Shown: positions 51,437-60,190 of the stretch, in pieces
Layout of the letters: each line of letters opens with the position of its first letter
How positions within the stretch are numbered: position 1 is the stretch's first letter
NCBI RefSeq assembly: GCF_013618635.1
Contig: NZ_JABLSJ010000002.1
Coordinates: 248,001 to 312,000 of the forward strand
Direction of reading: 5' to 3'
Source of the DNA: Thalassobacillus sp. CUG 92003
GTDB lineage: Bacteria > Bacillota > Bacilli > Bacillales > Halobacillaceae
DNA length: 64,000 nt
The notes under the pieces: model-generated
What the model was told of the DNA's origin: nothing
Database searches by the model: none
Seen by the model: only the letters and a program-made list of their open reading frames with translations
Translations under genes and position numbers: made by a program

Positions 51437-53725
51437 ATGGACAGTCAATTGAGTGTCTCCATCCGTTCCTTGGCTGAATACGTGTATCGTTCTGGGAACA
51501 TTGACAACCGCTTTCGATCCCCGACTGCTTTACAAGAAGGGACTGCTATTCACCAGGATGTCCAGCAAGCGTATGAGGATCAGGATGAAAAAGAAGTTTA
51601 CCTGGAAACGACTTTCCGTCAAGATGATCTTGATTTAGTTGTTCACGGTCGCTGTGATGGGGTGCTGATGCGGGAAGGCCATCCGATTATTGATGAAATA
51701 AAATCTACCTCACTTATGCTTGACGAACTGGAATCAGAAGGTCTCCCTGTGCATTGGGCCCAAGCTAAGAGTTATGCCTACATATACGCACTAGATCATC
51801 GATTAACCGAGATTGACGTCCAACTGACGTATGTACAAAAACACTCAAAAGAAAAACGAATCATTAAACAAACGTTTGATCAACAAGCGTTGCAGACCTT
51901 CATGGAGGCAATGATTCAAGAATATCTATCTTACGGTCGGATACTCCTGCATATTCGTGAACAAAAACAACGATCCCTCCCTGATTTGGGGTTTCCTTTT
52001 ACTCACTTCCGCGACGGGCAGCGCAAATTGACAGGTGCCGTCTATAAAACGATCCAGGAGAAACGGCAGCTTTACGCTCAGGCGCCGACAGGCATAGGAA
52101 AAACCATCTCCACTTTATTTCCTGCTATTAAAGCGATGGAGCAAGAAGATCTTCACCAGATATTTTATTTAACAGCTAAAACGGTAACGCGTGCAACCGT
52201 GGAGGAAGCCTTGCAATACATGAAAGATGAAGGCCTAGCATTGCGGTCGGTTACCCTGACAGCTAAGGACAAAATCTGTTTTCAAGAGGAGACGATTTGT
52301 CAGCCTGACTATTGTGAATTCGCTGATGGCTACTACGATCGAATTAATGGGGCGATCATCGATATTTTGCAAAATGAAATGATAGTGACTCGTTCTGTCA
52401 TCGAATCCTATGCCATGAAACATAAGGTCTGTCCTTTTGAATTTTCATTGGATGTCGCTTATGTAGTGGATGTTGTCATATGCGACTACAATTATATTTT
52501 TGACCCTAAGGTCAGTCTGAAGCGGCTGATGCCAGAAGATAAAAAACAATCAGCTTTGCTTGTCGATGAAGCCCATAATCTAGTGGAACGCGGGCGCGAG
52601 ATGTTCTCAGCTTCGCTGGAAGAAGATAGTTTTCTCCACATTTCCCGGTCGTACCCTGCTCATGAAGACAAAGTGAAAGAGGCAGCTGAGTCGATTGCGC
52701 GTGATTTGCAGCGCCTAGAAAAACAGCAAGGTAAAGGAGAGGCTTTTGTACTCGATGAGATGCCAGGGAGCTTTGAGGAAAGCCTTGATCAATTCGTACG
52801 CTATGCTGAGAAGGAATTACGAGAAGGGGATGACACAGAGGACAAAGAGCCGTTAAAAGATGCGTATTTTGCTGCGCAAAATTTTATTAAAGTGAGCAAG
52901 ATGATGGATGAATCCTATGTCATTTATGGGCAAGGCGACCACCGTAAACTGTTTATTAAACTGTACTGTGTGGACCCTTCTCAGTTACTTTGGAAAGTCA
53001 GTGAAGGGTTTCGTTCATCTGTATTCTTTTCAGCTACATTGTCCCCTTTTGCTTACTATAAAGACTTATTAGGTGGTTCGAAAGATGATTATATTCTTAA
53101 ACTTCCTTCGCCTTATAAGTTTGAAGAAGCTGTCGATGTCACGATTTGTAACGTCTCAACAAGGTATAAAGATCGCTCGGCGACATTACCTGCCATTATC
53201 GCAGCGTTTTACCAGATGACTTTGGAGAAACCCGGGAATCATTTATTTTTCTTTCCATCTTATCAGTATATGGAGCAAGCAGCAGAAGAATGGCGTAAAC
53301 AGACAGGTAATAGGGACACCATCATTCAGTCTCCTGCTATGACTGAGGAAGCACGCGATGAATTTTTGGATCAATTTCATGCAGGGGGAGAGAAGATCGG
53401 CTTTGCAGTGCTGGGTGGTATTTTCTCGGAAGGTGTCGATTTAAAAGGGGACCGGTTGACCGGGGTTGCGGTTGTGGGTGTGGGCTTAGTTCCGCGCAGC
53501 TTTGAACGTGAATTGATCAAAGGTCACTTTAATCGCGCGAGCCGGAATGGGTATGACTACGCTTATGTATTTCCTGGTATGAATAAAGTGTTGCAGGCGG
53601 GAGGGCGGTTGATTCGATCGGAAAAGGATGAAGGGGCCATTATGCTGGTCGATGATCGCTTCCTCACTTCTAAATACCGGCAATTGATTCCTGACGAATG
53701 GCGTCATTATCGCGTTTTTTCGTAG
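51437..53725 (+). CDS. PD-(D/E)XK nuclease fused to XPD/DinG-like helicase
   Basis: 762 residues from ATG 51437 (GGGGAG, 8-base gap; an in-frame GTG at 51428 is less likely). The N-terminal 180 residues carry a RecB-like nuclease core (GTAIHQDVQQ, VHGRCDGVL, IIDEIKSTS). The helicase follows: APTGIGKTIST near residue 220 (Walker A), four spaced Cys in the Fe-S region (CFQEETICQPDYC and the later CPFEFS), DEAHNL (motif II), and QAGGRLIRSEKDEG (motif VI). It should unwind 5'-3' and cut DNA in repair. The fusion resembles Cas4-XPD type helicases. Monocistronic. Confidence 0.85.
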   Translation: MDSQLSVSIRSLAEYVYRSGNIDNRFRSPTALQEGTAIHQDVQQAYEDQDEKEVYLETTFRQDDLDLVVHGRCDGVLMREGHPIIDEIKSTSLMLDELESEGLPVHWAQAKSYAYIYALDHRLTEIDVQLTYVQKHSKEKRIIKQTFDQQALQTFMEAMIQEYLSYGRILLHIREQKQRSLPDLGFPFTHFRDGQRKLTGAVYKTIQEKRQLYAQAPTGIGKTISTLFPAIKAMEQEDLHQIFYLTAKTVTRATVEEALQYMKDEGLALRSVTLTAKDKICFQEETICQPDYCEFADGYYDRINGAIIDILQNEMIVTRSVIESYAMKHKVCPFEFSLDVAYVVDVVICDYNYIFDPKVSLKRLMPEDKKQSALLVDEAHNLVERGREMFSASLEEDSFLHISRSYPAHEDKVKEAAESIARDLQRLEKQQGKGEAFVLDEMPGSFEESLDQFVRYAEKELREGDDTEDKEPLKDAYFAAQNFIKVSKMMDESYVIYGQGDHRKLFIKLYCVDPSQLLWKVSEGFRSSVFFSATLSPFAYYKDLLGGSKDDYILKLPSPYKFEEAVDVTICNVSTRYKDRSATLPAIIAAFYQMTLEKPGNHLFFFPSYQYMEQAAEEWRKQTGNRDTIIQSPAMTEEARDEFLDQFHAGGEKIGFAVLGGIFSEGVDLKGDRLTGVAVVGVGLVPRSFERELIKGHFNRASRNGYDYAYVFPGMNKVLQAGGRLIRSEKDEGAIMLVDDRFLTSKYRQLIPDEWRHYRVFS

Positions 53726-53827
53726 CGTACTTCGACATATTTCCCGGGAAATCATTCAATGGTCGTAGATTTTTACACGACCAATAGCGTACCCTTAATT
53801 CCTTCTTATTCGTGATGGCGGGTATGC

Positions 53828-53864
53828 CTTTCTCAGATAAACTGTAAGTAATCAATTGAGAAAG
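53828..53864. promoter_or_regulatory. Inverted repeat before the SDR operon
   Basis: CTTTCTCA and TGAGAAAG, 8 bp perfect, separated by 21 bases and ending 12 bases before ATG 53876. It might be an operator or a leader hairpin; no regulator is implied. Confidence 0.3.
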
Positions 53865-53875
53865 GTGTTGGTGGT

Positions 53876-54592
53876 ATGACTCAAACAATTATGATCACGG
53901 GAGCTTCAAAAGGTTTAGGGAAGGCGCTGGCCCTTGGATTTGCTGAACAAGGCGCTAACCTTGCGATATGCGCACGCGGAAAGGATCGTTTGCTGGAAGT
54001 CAAGGATCAGGCAGAACAACTAGGAGCGGCAGTGGTCGCCGTGGAGGCTGATATATCAGTTCGTTCCGATGTGGAACGGTTTGTGTCCATTGCAGAACAT
54101 ACATTTGATCGTGTGGATGTATTAATCAATAACGCTTCTATGTTTGGTCCTGGTCCGGAGTTACTGCTCGATTATCCTGCCGATGAATTTTCGGAAGTGT
54201 TGCGGGTGAACGTTGAAAATCCATTTTTGATGGCCCAGCGTGTGCTGCCGGGGATGGTCACCCGACAACAAGGCTCGATCATCAACCTAACATCCGAAGC
54301 GGGACACACAGGCTATGCAGAATGGGGAGCATATGGGGTCTCGAAATTTGCTTTGGAAGGTTTGACTGAAATTTGGGCCGACGAAGTTTATCAACATGGT
54401 GTTCGCATCAATATGGTTGATCCAGGCGAAATGGATACAGAGATGCACGACATAGCCATCCCTGATTGTGATTACCCATTGGCAAAGCCGGACGAGATTC
54501 TCGACGTGTTCTTTTATTTAGCTTCTGAAAGGTCACAACGTGTCAACGGGCAACGATTAGAAGCGCAATCATTTGAGAAGGCGGTGGAATGA
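53876..54592 (+). CDS. Short-chain dehydrogenase/reductase
   Basis: 238 residues. GASKGLGKALALG near residue 8 binds NAD(P), NNAS near residue 88 and the catalytic Ser plus YGVSK (Tyr-x-x-x-Lys near residue 156) are intact. Substrate unknown. The stop is immediately followed by the ATG of the QueA-like gene (GAATGAATG), so the two are coupled. Confidence 0.85.
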   Translation: MTQTIMITGASKGLGKALALGFAEQGANLAICARGKDRLLEVKDQAEQLGAAVVAVEADISVRSDVERFVSIAEHTFDRVDVLINNASMFGPGPELLLDYPADEFSEVLRVNVENPFLMAQRVLPGMVTRQQGSIINLTSEAGHTGYAEWGAYGVSKFALEGLTEIWADEVYQHGVRINMVDPGEMDTEMHDIAIPDCDYPLAKPDEILDVFFYLASERSQRVNGQRLEAQSFEKAVE

Positions 54593-55615
54593 ATGACAGA
54601 TACAGCCTTTTCATTTACGATACCTGATACGTTAAACGCGTCTGAACCAGCGGAATACAGGGGTAGAAATCGTGAAGATGTCAAACTTATGGTGTTGGAT
54701 CGTCTAACAGGCAAAACGCGGCATGGTGAATTCTCCGACATTTCAGCCTACTTTCACCCGGGAGATGTCCTGGTTCTCAATCGTTCCAGAACGATGCCTT
54801 CTCAATTCCAAGCTAAAGTTCTGGGCGAGAGCTACGAGATGCGTCTTGCCCGGGAAGTAGAAGATGGGGTGTGGGAAGTGCTGTTGCTTCCCGATGCACT
54901 TAAGATAGGGACCACCATTACTTTAGCGGACGGTTACTCGGCAGAGGTAGTGGGGGAAGGGAGCGAGTCACCGCTTCAAACAGTTAAGTTTGAGCTTGCT
55001 GGAGAGAAATTGCTTTCGTTTTTCTATCAATATGGGGCGCCCGTTTACTATGAATACATTACCGAGCCATGGCCGCTCGATGCCTATCAGACTGTATATA
55101 GTTCAGTGCCAGGATCGGTTGAGATGACATCAGCAGGCCGCCCGTTTAGTTGGCGCACGTTGAATGCTTTACGTAATCAAGGGGTGCAGATTGCTTTTCT
55201 CGAATTGCATACGTCGCTTAGTTATTATTCCCATAACAGGTGGCCGACACCTTCATCCCATCCTGAAAACTATCATATTCCTAAAGAAACTACGGAAATG
55301 ATTGAGCGGGCTGCTCGAGAGGGGAACCGTGTCATTGCTGCCGGCACCACTGTGGTTAGAGCTTTAGAATCAGCTGCTGTATCTCCAAGAGGCACACTCC
55401 ACTATGGCAAAGGTGTCAGTCGTCTTTATATTGATCGTCATCACGAGTTGAAAGTCGTGAATGGCTTAATCACTGGTTTTCATGAACCTGAAGCAAGTCA
55501 TTTGGACCTGCTCACTGCTATTGTGAGCGAAAAGTATCTCATGGAGGCTTACCAGGTTGCGATCGACCAACACTACCTCTGGCATGAATTTGGTGATATC
55601 AATCTCATTATGTAA
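54593..55615 (+). CDS. QueA-like S-adenosylmethionine:tRNA ribosyltransferase-isomerase paralogue
   Basis: 340 residues, the normal QueA size. VLVLNRSRTMPSQF, SVPGSVEMTSAGRPFSW and GTTVVRALESAA match the family that transfers ribose from SAM to form epoxyqueuosine precursor on tRNA. Some positions differ from true QueA (for example SYYSHNRW where FxPV is expected), and it sits between an SDR and a VOC gene rather than with tgt. It may be a second QueA-type enzyme with another acceptor. Confidence 0.75.
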   Translation: MTDTAFSFTIPDTLNASEPAEYRGRNREDVKLMVLDRLTGKTRHGEFSDISAYFHPGDVLVLNRSRTMPSQFQAKVLGESYEMRLAREVEDGVWEVLLLPDALKIGTTITLADGYSAEVVGEGSESPLQTVKFELAGEKLLSFFYQYGAPVYYEYITEPWPLDAYQTVYSSVPGSVEMTSAGRPFSWRTLNALRNQGVQIAFLELHTSLSYYSHNRWPTPSSHPENYHIPKETTEMIERAAREGNRVIAAGTTVVRALESAAVSPRGTLHYGKGVSRLYIDRHHELKVVNGLITGFHEPEASHLDLLTAIVSEKYLMEAYQVAIDQHYLWHEFGDINLIM

Positions 55616-55997
55616 CGAAGCCGAGCTAAGGGGCTGGCATCATATCGGAATAGAGACCAGCTGTTTGGCACGTACCATTACGTTTTACACACAGTTAATT
55701 GATTTTCACACTAGTGAACAGATCGACCTGGATGATGAGAGCTTAACGTTTTTGACTAGAGGGAGTCTGCAACTCGAACTCGTACTGCCAAAACAAGAAA
55801 CCGAGGTTTCCTCTGGACATGTACATTTTGCCTGGAAGGTGAACAATTTAACCGCATGGGTTGAATGGTTAAAGGAACATAATGTGTTTCCTGTGGATGG
55901 CCCCTATCGGGTTCGGCGGTTACAAGGGGTAATGTACAAAGGCCCCAATAACGAAACAATCGAACTAATTTGTTCCCAGCAGGAACACGGGCAATAA
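55584..55997 (+). CDS. VOC-family protein
   Basis: About 137 residues. GWHHIGIETSCLARTITFYTQLIDF supplies the metal His and ENETIELI-like NETIELICSQ the C-terminal Glu of a vicinal oxygen chelate/glyoxalase fold. The reading frame overlaps the end of the QueA-like gene by 32 bases, with no clear ribosome site; translation may be reinitiated, and the start could also be at 55557 or a nearby TTG/GTG. Function unknown. Confidence 0.6.
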   Translation: MNLVISISLCNEAELRGWHHIGIETSCLARTITFYTQLIDFHTSEQIDLDDESLTFLTRGSLQLELVLPKQETEVSSGHVHFAWKVNNLTAWVEWLKEHNVFPVDGPYRVRRLQGVMYKGPNNETIELICSQQEHGQ

Positions 55998-56127
55998 CAT
56001 CGGCGCTCAAGTAAGCGTTGGTGTTATTTTTTTGATCATTCTGAAAATTTCAAGTTTTAATTTGAGAAATTAAGGAAATCTATCACTGTGTAGTTTAAAT
56101 CTTGTTATAATTGGAGGAATTATTTTT

Positions 56128-57378
56128 ATGGCTCAGAGAAGAGTGAAAAATCGATGGTTAATTGCTCTTTGTGCGGTAGGTATACACATATCGATTGGTT
56201 CTGTTTATGCATGGAGCAATTTTACCAACCCCTTGATCGATGAATTTGGTTGGAGCTCCAGCCAAGTGCAGTTCACCTTTAGTTTGGCCATTTTGTTCTT
56301 GGGATTATCGGCCGCGTTTCTCGGCTGGTTTGTTGAAAAATACGGTCCTCGTGTAGCTGGTATGACGGCAGCTGTTTTTTTTGGAATTGGGATATTTGGT
56401 TCAGGTTTAGCCGTTAACGCCGGTTCGCTATGGATGTTGTATTTCTTTTATGGCGTATTGGGCGGTGTTGGACTCGGTATTGGCTACATAGCTCCAGTAT
56501 CCACATTGGTCAAATGGTTCCCAGATAGAAGGGGCTTAGCTACCGGAATGGCTATTATGGGGTTTGGATTTGCTGCTGCCATCGCCAGCCCGGTTATGGA
56601 CTGGCTGATCGGTTCTTTAGGGATCGCCGCCACATTTTTTATATTAGGAATAAGTTATTTTGCCATCATGATCCTTTCTTCTCTCTATCTGTCTCGCCCT
56701 CCTGAAGACTGGTCTCCTGAAGGGTATGACCCCCATGCAGAAAAGGAAGTGGAAAAACGAGATTTAGCCAATATTAAAGCAAAAGAGTCCTTAAAAACTG
56801 TCCGCTTTTACTATCTGTGGCTCATGTTATTCATTAATGTAACGTGTGGCATAGCTGTCATTTCAGCGGCAAAGCCACTGGCTGAAAACAGTGTTGGCAT
56901 GAGCACAGGAGCCGCTGCTACATTAGTGGGCGTCATGGGGATCTTTAATGGACTTGGTAGAATTGGTTGGGCGAGCGGATCTGATTACATCGGACGTGCC
57001 AATACGTATTTAACTTTTTTCGCTTTGCAAATCGCCCTGTTCCTCATTTTACCCTGGACGACCTCGGTCGTTATCTTCGTTGTAGCATTGGCGGTCATCT
57101 ATACGTGTTACGGTGGGGGCTTTGCAACCATCCCAGCGTTTATTGGCGACTTGTTCGGCACCAAGGAGTTAGGTGCTATTCACGGCTATATTTTAACAGC
57201 TTGGGCAGCTGCTGGTTTAGTTGGCCCATTGTTTGCGGCATGGATGCAGGATACGACCGGCAGTTATGAAAACAGCCTTATTTACTTTGCGGGGATGTTC
57301 GTCATCGCCCTGATCATTTCGATTTTAACTAAAGTTGATATAAGGAAAAAGCAAGCAGAACTAAAAAAATCAGCTTAA
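56128..57378 (+). CDS. OFA-family MFS transporter (oxalate/formate antiporter-like)
   Basis: 416 residues, 12 helices. GSVYAWSNFTNPL near residue 25 and GLGIGYIAPVSTLVKWFPDRRGLATGMAIMGFGFAA are the signatures of OxlT-like transporters, which move small carboxylates such as oxalate, formate or lactate. TTGGAGGAATTATTTTT precedes ATG 56128. It is followed 53 bases later by a 36-residue membrane-protein gene and one terminator, so both share a transcript. Confidence 0.85.
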   Translation: MAQRRVKNRWLIALCAVGIHISIGSVYAWSNFTNPLIDEFGWSSSQVQFTFSLAILFLGLSAAFLGWFVEKYGPRVAGMTAAVFFGIGIFGSGLAVNAGSLWMLYFFYGVLGGVGLGIGYIAPVSTLVKWFPDRRGLATGMAIMGFGFAAAIASPVMDWLIGSLGIAATFFILGISYFAIMILSSLYLSRPPEDWSPEGYDPHAEKEVEKRDLANIKAKESLKTVRFYYLWLMLFINVTCGIAVISAAKPLAENSVGMSTGAAATLVGVMGIFNGLGRIGWASGSDYIGRANTYLTFFALQIALFLILPWTTSVVIFVVALAVIYTCYGGGFATIPAFIGDLFGTKELGAIHGYILTAWAAAGLVGPLFAAWMQDTTGSYENSLIYFAGMFVIALIISILTKVDIRKKQAELKKSA

Positions 57379-57431
57379 ATGGACCGTTGTCGCTGGTGAC
57401 AGACGTCATATTCAGTAAAGGAGGATGACCA

Positions 57432-57542
57432 ATGGGAGCAGCGATTGGAGTTGTAGCGGTATTTATTGTTATTGGAATCTTAAAATCAGCTTTGGGTATG
57501 CCATCTACTAAGCGACCTGACAAGGAGTATGATTATTATTAA
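57432..57542 (+). CDS. 36-residue single-helix membrane protein, possible MFS accessory subunit
   Basis: AAAGGAGG lies 6 bases before ATG 57432. One hydrophobic helix (AAIGVVAVFIVIGILKSALG) is followed by a basic/acidic tail ending EYDYY. It is in the same transcription unit as the OFA-family transporter gene. Small single-helix subunits are known for NSS and some other transporters; a link to this one is inference. Confidence 0.6.
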   Translation: MGAAIGVVAVFIVIGILKSALGMPSTKRPDKEYDYY

Positions 57543-57605
57543 AGCACATAACACTTCAGGCGCGTGATAACGCTGCAACATTAATAAATTTAACACTGTA
57601 TTGGA

Positions 57606-57658
57606 ATAAGACCCCATATCGCTCGCGTGTTAAATCCGAGCGATAGGGGGTCGCTTTT
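57606..57658 (+). terminator. Terminator after the OFA transporter unit
   Basis: GACCCC-ATATCGCTCG pairs with CGAGCGAT-AGGGGGTC, then GCTTTTTG. Confidence 0.88.
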
Positions 57659-57661
57659 TGA

Positions 57662-57697
57662 ATATTGTAAACCTTTAAATTTTAAAGTTGACAATAT
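57662..57697. promoter_or_regulatory. BirA-type biotin operator
   Basis: An imperfect palindrome with TTGTAAACC (57665-57673) and AGTTGACAA (57686-57694) as half-sites, matching the Gram-positive BirA pattern TTGTAAACC...GGTTTACAA, plus outer ATATTGT/ACAATAT symmetry. It covers the -35 box of bioY. Confidence 0.78.
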
Positions 57698-57716
57698 AGC
57701 CAAGGTCCTCTATTGT
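57688..57716 (+). promoter_or_regulatory. bioY promoter
   Basis: TTGACA (57688) and TATTGT (57711) with a 17-base spacer; the -35 box is inside the BirA-type operator. Confidence 0.7.
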
Positions 57717-57744
57717 AGCACTATAATGGTAAGGAGGTTAGAAC

Positions 57745-58341
57745 ATGACGAATCGTGCATTATCTACATATGATATCACGCTTGGGGCTATGTTTGTCGC
57801 TTTGATGGCAATAGGAGCAAATATTACAGCAGTAGCACCCTTTCTTTCGGTTATGGGCGTGCCGTTAACATTACAAACTTTTTTTGCTATCTTGGCGGGC
57901 CTCATACTCGGCAGTCGTCTGGGCACCATCGCCATGACTGTTTATTTGGCTCTGGGGTTAGTAGGGGCCCCTGTTTTTGCTGGGTTTAAAGCCGGTTTTT
58001 CAGTGTTGGTGATGCCGACATTTGGATTTATACTATCATTTATTTTATTGGCGTTTGTCGTAGGTAAAATTGCGGAAAAAAACCGAAGATTGAATGTGTA
58101 TATTACGGCAGCAAGTGTTGGACTCCTCATCAATTACGCGATAGGAGTGAATTGGATGTACGGTGCATACGTCCTTTGGGTGGGGGAGCCAGAAAGCTTT
58201 TCTTATTTGGCTGCTTGGGCAGGCATGGGGGCGTTTTTCGTGAAAGACGCTGTCTTAGCTGTATGTGCAGGCATGCTTGCTAATCGTCTCGTCCGCACAG
58301 GGGCGTCAAGGGCTGCGTGGCGACGTAACCCAGCAGCTTAA
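57745..58341 (+). CDS. bioY: Biotin transporter substrate-binding S component
   Basis: 198 residues, six helices. TLGAMFVALMAIGANI, VPLTLQTFFAILAGLILGSRLG and the GGPAGY-region equivalent GLVGAPVFAGFKAG are BioY features. It binds biotin for an ECF transporter; the ATPase/T components are not adjacent and are probably shared. AAGGAGG lies 7-8 bases before ATG 57745. The BirA-type operator supports the function. Confidence 0.92.
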   Translation: MTNRALSTYDITLGAMFVALMAIGANITAVAPFLSVMGVPLTLQTFFAILAGLILGSRLGTIAMTVYLALGLVGAPVFAGFKAGFSVLVMPTFGFILSFILLAFVVGKIAEKNRRLNVYITAASVGLLINYAIGVNWMYGAYVLWVGEPESFSYLAAWAGMGAFFVKDAVLAVCAGMLANRLVRTGASRAAWRRNPAA

Positions 58342-58440
58342 TGGGGTTGTCGTCTTTCGGTGCTCCTGATGTGTTACATTGTTTCTGTTTGAAAGACAAA
58401 ATTGCTACAATGAAGGAAACAATTGTCAGGAGGGCGGATC

Positions 58441-59496
58441 ATGAAATATCTATTCCTAGTATTCGCGATTGCTTTGCTCTCGGAATGTACGAGCGAACAG
58501 GAACCTTCCTCTGAACCATCGGACGAACAAGCCGATGATCAGGACAAATCGGCGCTCATCAGTCAGCTGAATTCCCCATGGGATATTGAATCGGCCGAGG
58601 GTACGTTTTTTATCTCAGAACGGGAAGGCTCCATCACCCGATGGGAAGAGGGCACTGATCCAACACGCATGGATGTGGAAACGAGCAAGGATATTGCTCA
58701 AATAGGAGAAGGTGGCCTGCTCGGGCTAGCGTTATTTCCTGATTTTTCAGAGTCCCGAAAGGCGTATGCTTACCACACATACAATGCGGACGGTGGCATC
58801 ATGAATCGAGTTGTGGTGTTGGAGATGCGTAATAATGTGTGGGAAGAAACCGAGACAATCATAGAGGGCATTCCAGGGTCTAACTTTCATAATGGAGGAA
58901 GAATGAAAATCGGACCTGATGAAAAATTGTACGTAACGACAGGGGATGCACAAGAACAAGCATCGGCTCAGGATAAAACAAGCCTATCTGGTAACATTCT
59001 ACGCTTGAATCAAGACGGTTCCATACCTGAAGATAACCCTGATTCAGACTCATATGTCTATAGCTATGGGCACCGGAACCCGCAAGGATTAACGTGGGCA
59101 GACAATGGAAAACTGTATGCTTCAGAACACGGATCGACGAACCATGATGAAGTCAATCAAATCAAGGCTGGTGCTAATTATGGGTGGCCGGAAATTGAAG
59201 GGGACGAAGAAGCCGCCGATATGGAAACGCCCTTGTATCAAACAGGCAACGACACGTGGGCTCCATCTGGTATGACGTCGCAAAATAATACACTGTACGT
59301 AGCAGCTCTTAGAGGAGAAGCCATTTACCAGCTGCCGCTTGATGATTCTGAACCGGAGAGGATCGTTGAAGATTACGGCAGAATACGGGATGTAGAATGG
59401 ATAGATGGCGCGTTGTACTTTATTACCAACAGTACTGATGGACGCGGTTCACCTGAGGAAGGCGACGATCAATTGGTTCGCGCTCAGCTTCAGTAA
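58441..59496 (+). CDS. PQQ-dependent sugar dehydrogenase-like lipoprotein
   Basis: 351 residues from ATG 58441 (AGGAGGGC before it). A short N-terminal hydrophobic segment ends LLSEC, a lipobox-like Cys with an unusual Glu at -1, then an acidic Glu/Ser/Asp linker. The six-bladed propeller has EGGLLGLALFPDF, NFHNGGRMKIGPD (PQQ-site His), YGHRNPQGLTW and SEHGSTNHDEVN. It resembles soluble aldose dehydrogenases (YliI/GDH-B). Acidic residues are abundant, as in halophile exoproteins. Confidence 0.85.
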   Translation: MKYLFLVFAIALLSECTSEQEPSSEPSDEQADDQDKSALISQLNSPWDIESAEGTFFISEREGSITRWEEGTDPTRMDVETSKDIAQIGEGGLLGLALFPDFSESRKAYAYHTYNADGGIMNRVVVLEMRNNVWEETETIIEGIPGSNFHNGGRMKIGPDEKLYVTTGDAQEQASAQDKTSLSGNILRLNQDGSIPEDNPDSDSYVYSYGHRNPQGLTWADNGKLYASEHGSTNHDEVNQIKAGANYGWPEIEGDEEAADMETPLYQTGNDTWAPSGMTSQNNTLYVAALRGEAIYQLPLDDSEPERIVEDYGRIRDVEWIDGALYFITNSTDGRGSPEEGDDQLVRAQLQ

Positions 59497-59545
59497 TGTG
59501 AGCCAGATAAGTAAATCGGAGATATTTCATGAATAGTTTGCCTGG

Positions 59546-59593
59546 AACACCAAAATGCCGAACTGATTTCAAATCGTTCGGCATTTTGGTGTT
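59546..59593. terminator. GCCGAAC-family terminator
   Basis: ACACCAAAATGCCGAAC pairs with GTTCGGCATTTTGGTGT. Note that the outer bases GG/CC differ from other copies but stay paired. Confidence 0.88.
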
Positions 59594-59612
59594 TCATTCA
59601 GTTTTTCCCTTC

Positions 59613-60011
59613 TTAGTCTTCTGTTATCCATTCCCCTTTTGTGAATACCAATAACGCAAATGTGAAAAAAGCAAGCAGCATGATGCTCCCGCCTACGATA
59701 AAAAAGATCATACTGAAGGTCTCCATACCTTCAATCGGCTGGACATAATATAGCCACATCCCGGTCGTCAGCCCCAGCGAACCTATGAACGACGTCCAGA
59801 CGTGGACCAATGATAGTTTTGAGTTTTTCGGAATGTTGAATACTTTATAAAAGATGCCGAATGAAAATAACGATAGCCACCCGACGACCAAAATATGGGC
59901 GTGTACTGTCTTCAATTCATAACCGCCTGCACCCGCCATGTGTGAACCGATGTAAGCGCCTAATAGAGCATAAAGTGCGGCAACCCGCACAAAAAAACGT
60001 GTTCGATCCAA
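59613..60011 (-). CDS. Four-helix membrane protein resembling a cytochrome oxidase subunit I segment
   Basis: 132 residues with four hydrophobic helices. LKTVHAHILVVGWLSLFSFGIFYK resembles the heme-binding helix of cbb3/NorB-type oxidase subunit I, with His-Ala-His, but the length is a quarter of that subunit. Similar short proteins are annotated in Bacillaceae as cytochrome-c-oxidase-like. Whether it binds heme is unknown. Monocistronic, convergent with the PQQ enzyme gene. Confidence 0.6.
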   Translation of the reverse strand: MDRTRFFVRVAALYALLGAYIGSHMAGAGGYELKTVHAHILVVGWLSLFSFGIFYKVFNIPKNSKLSLVHVWTSFIGSLGLTTGMWLYYVQPIEGMETFSMIFFIVGGSIMLLAFFTFALLVFTKGEWITED

Positions 60012-60190
60012 TGTTAATCCCCCTCAATTCGTACAATTCTATTCCATTATATCTGAAAGGAATCTGATTAGAAATGAGAGCGCGGTATTGTTGAAAAGTG
60101 TTCATATGTACTGATTTATCTAAACTGTTTTTTGAATGGCCCATTTCCGCTATGATAGAAGGACAACATTCAAACAGAAGGAGAGATTCT

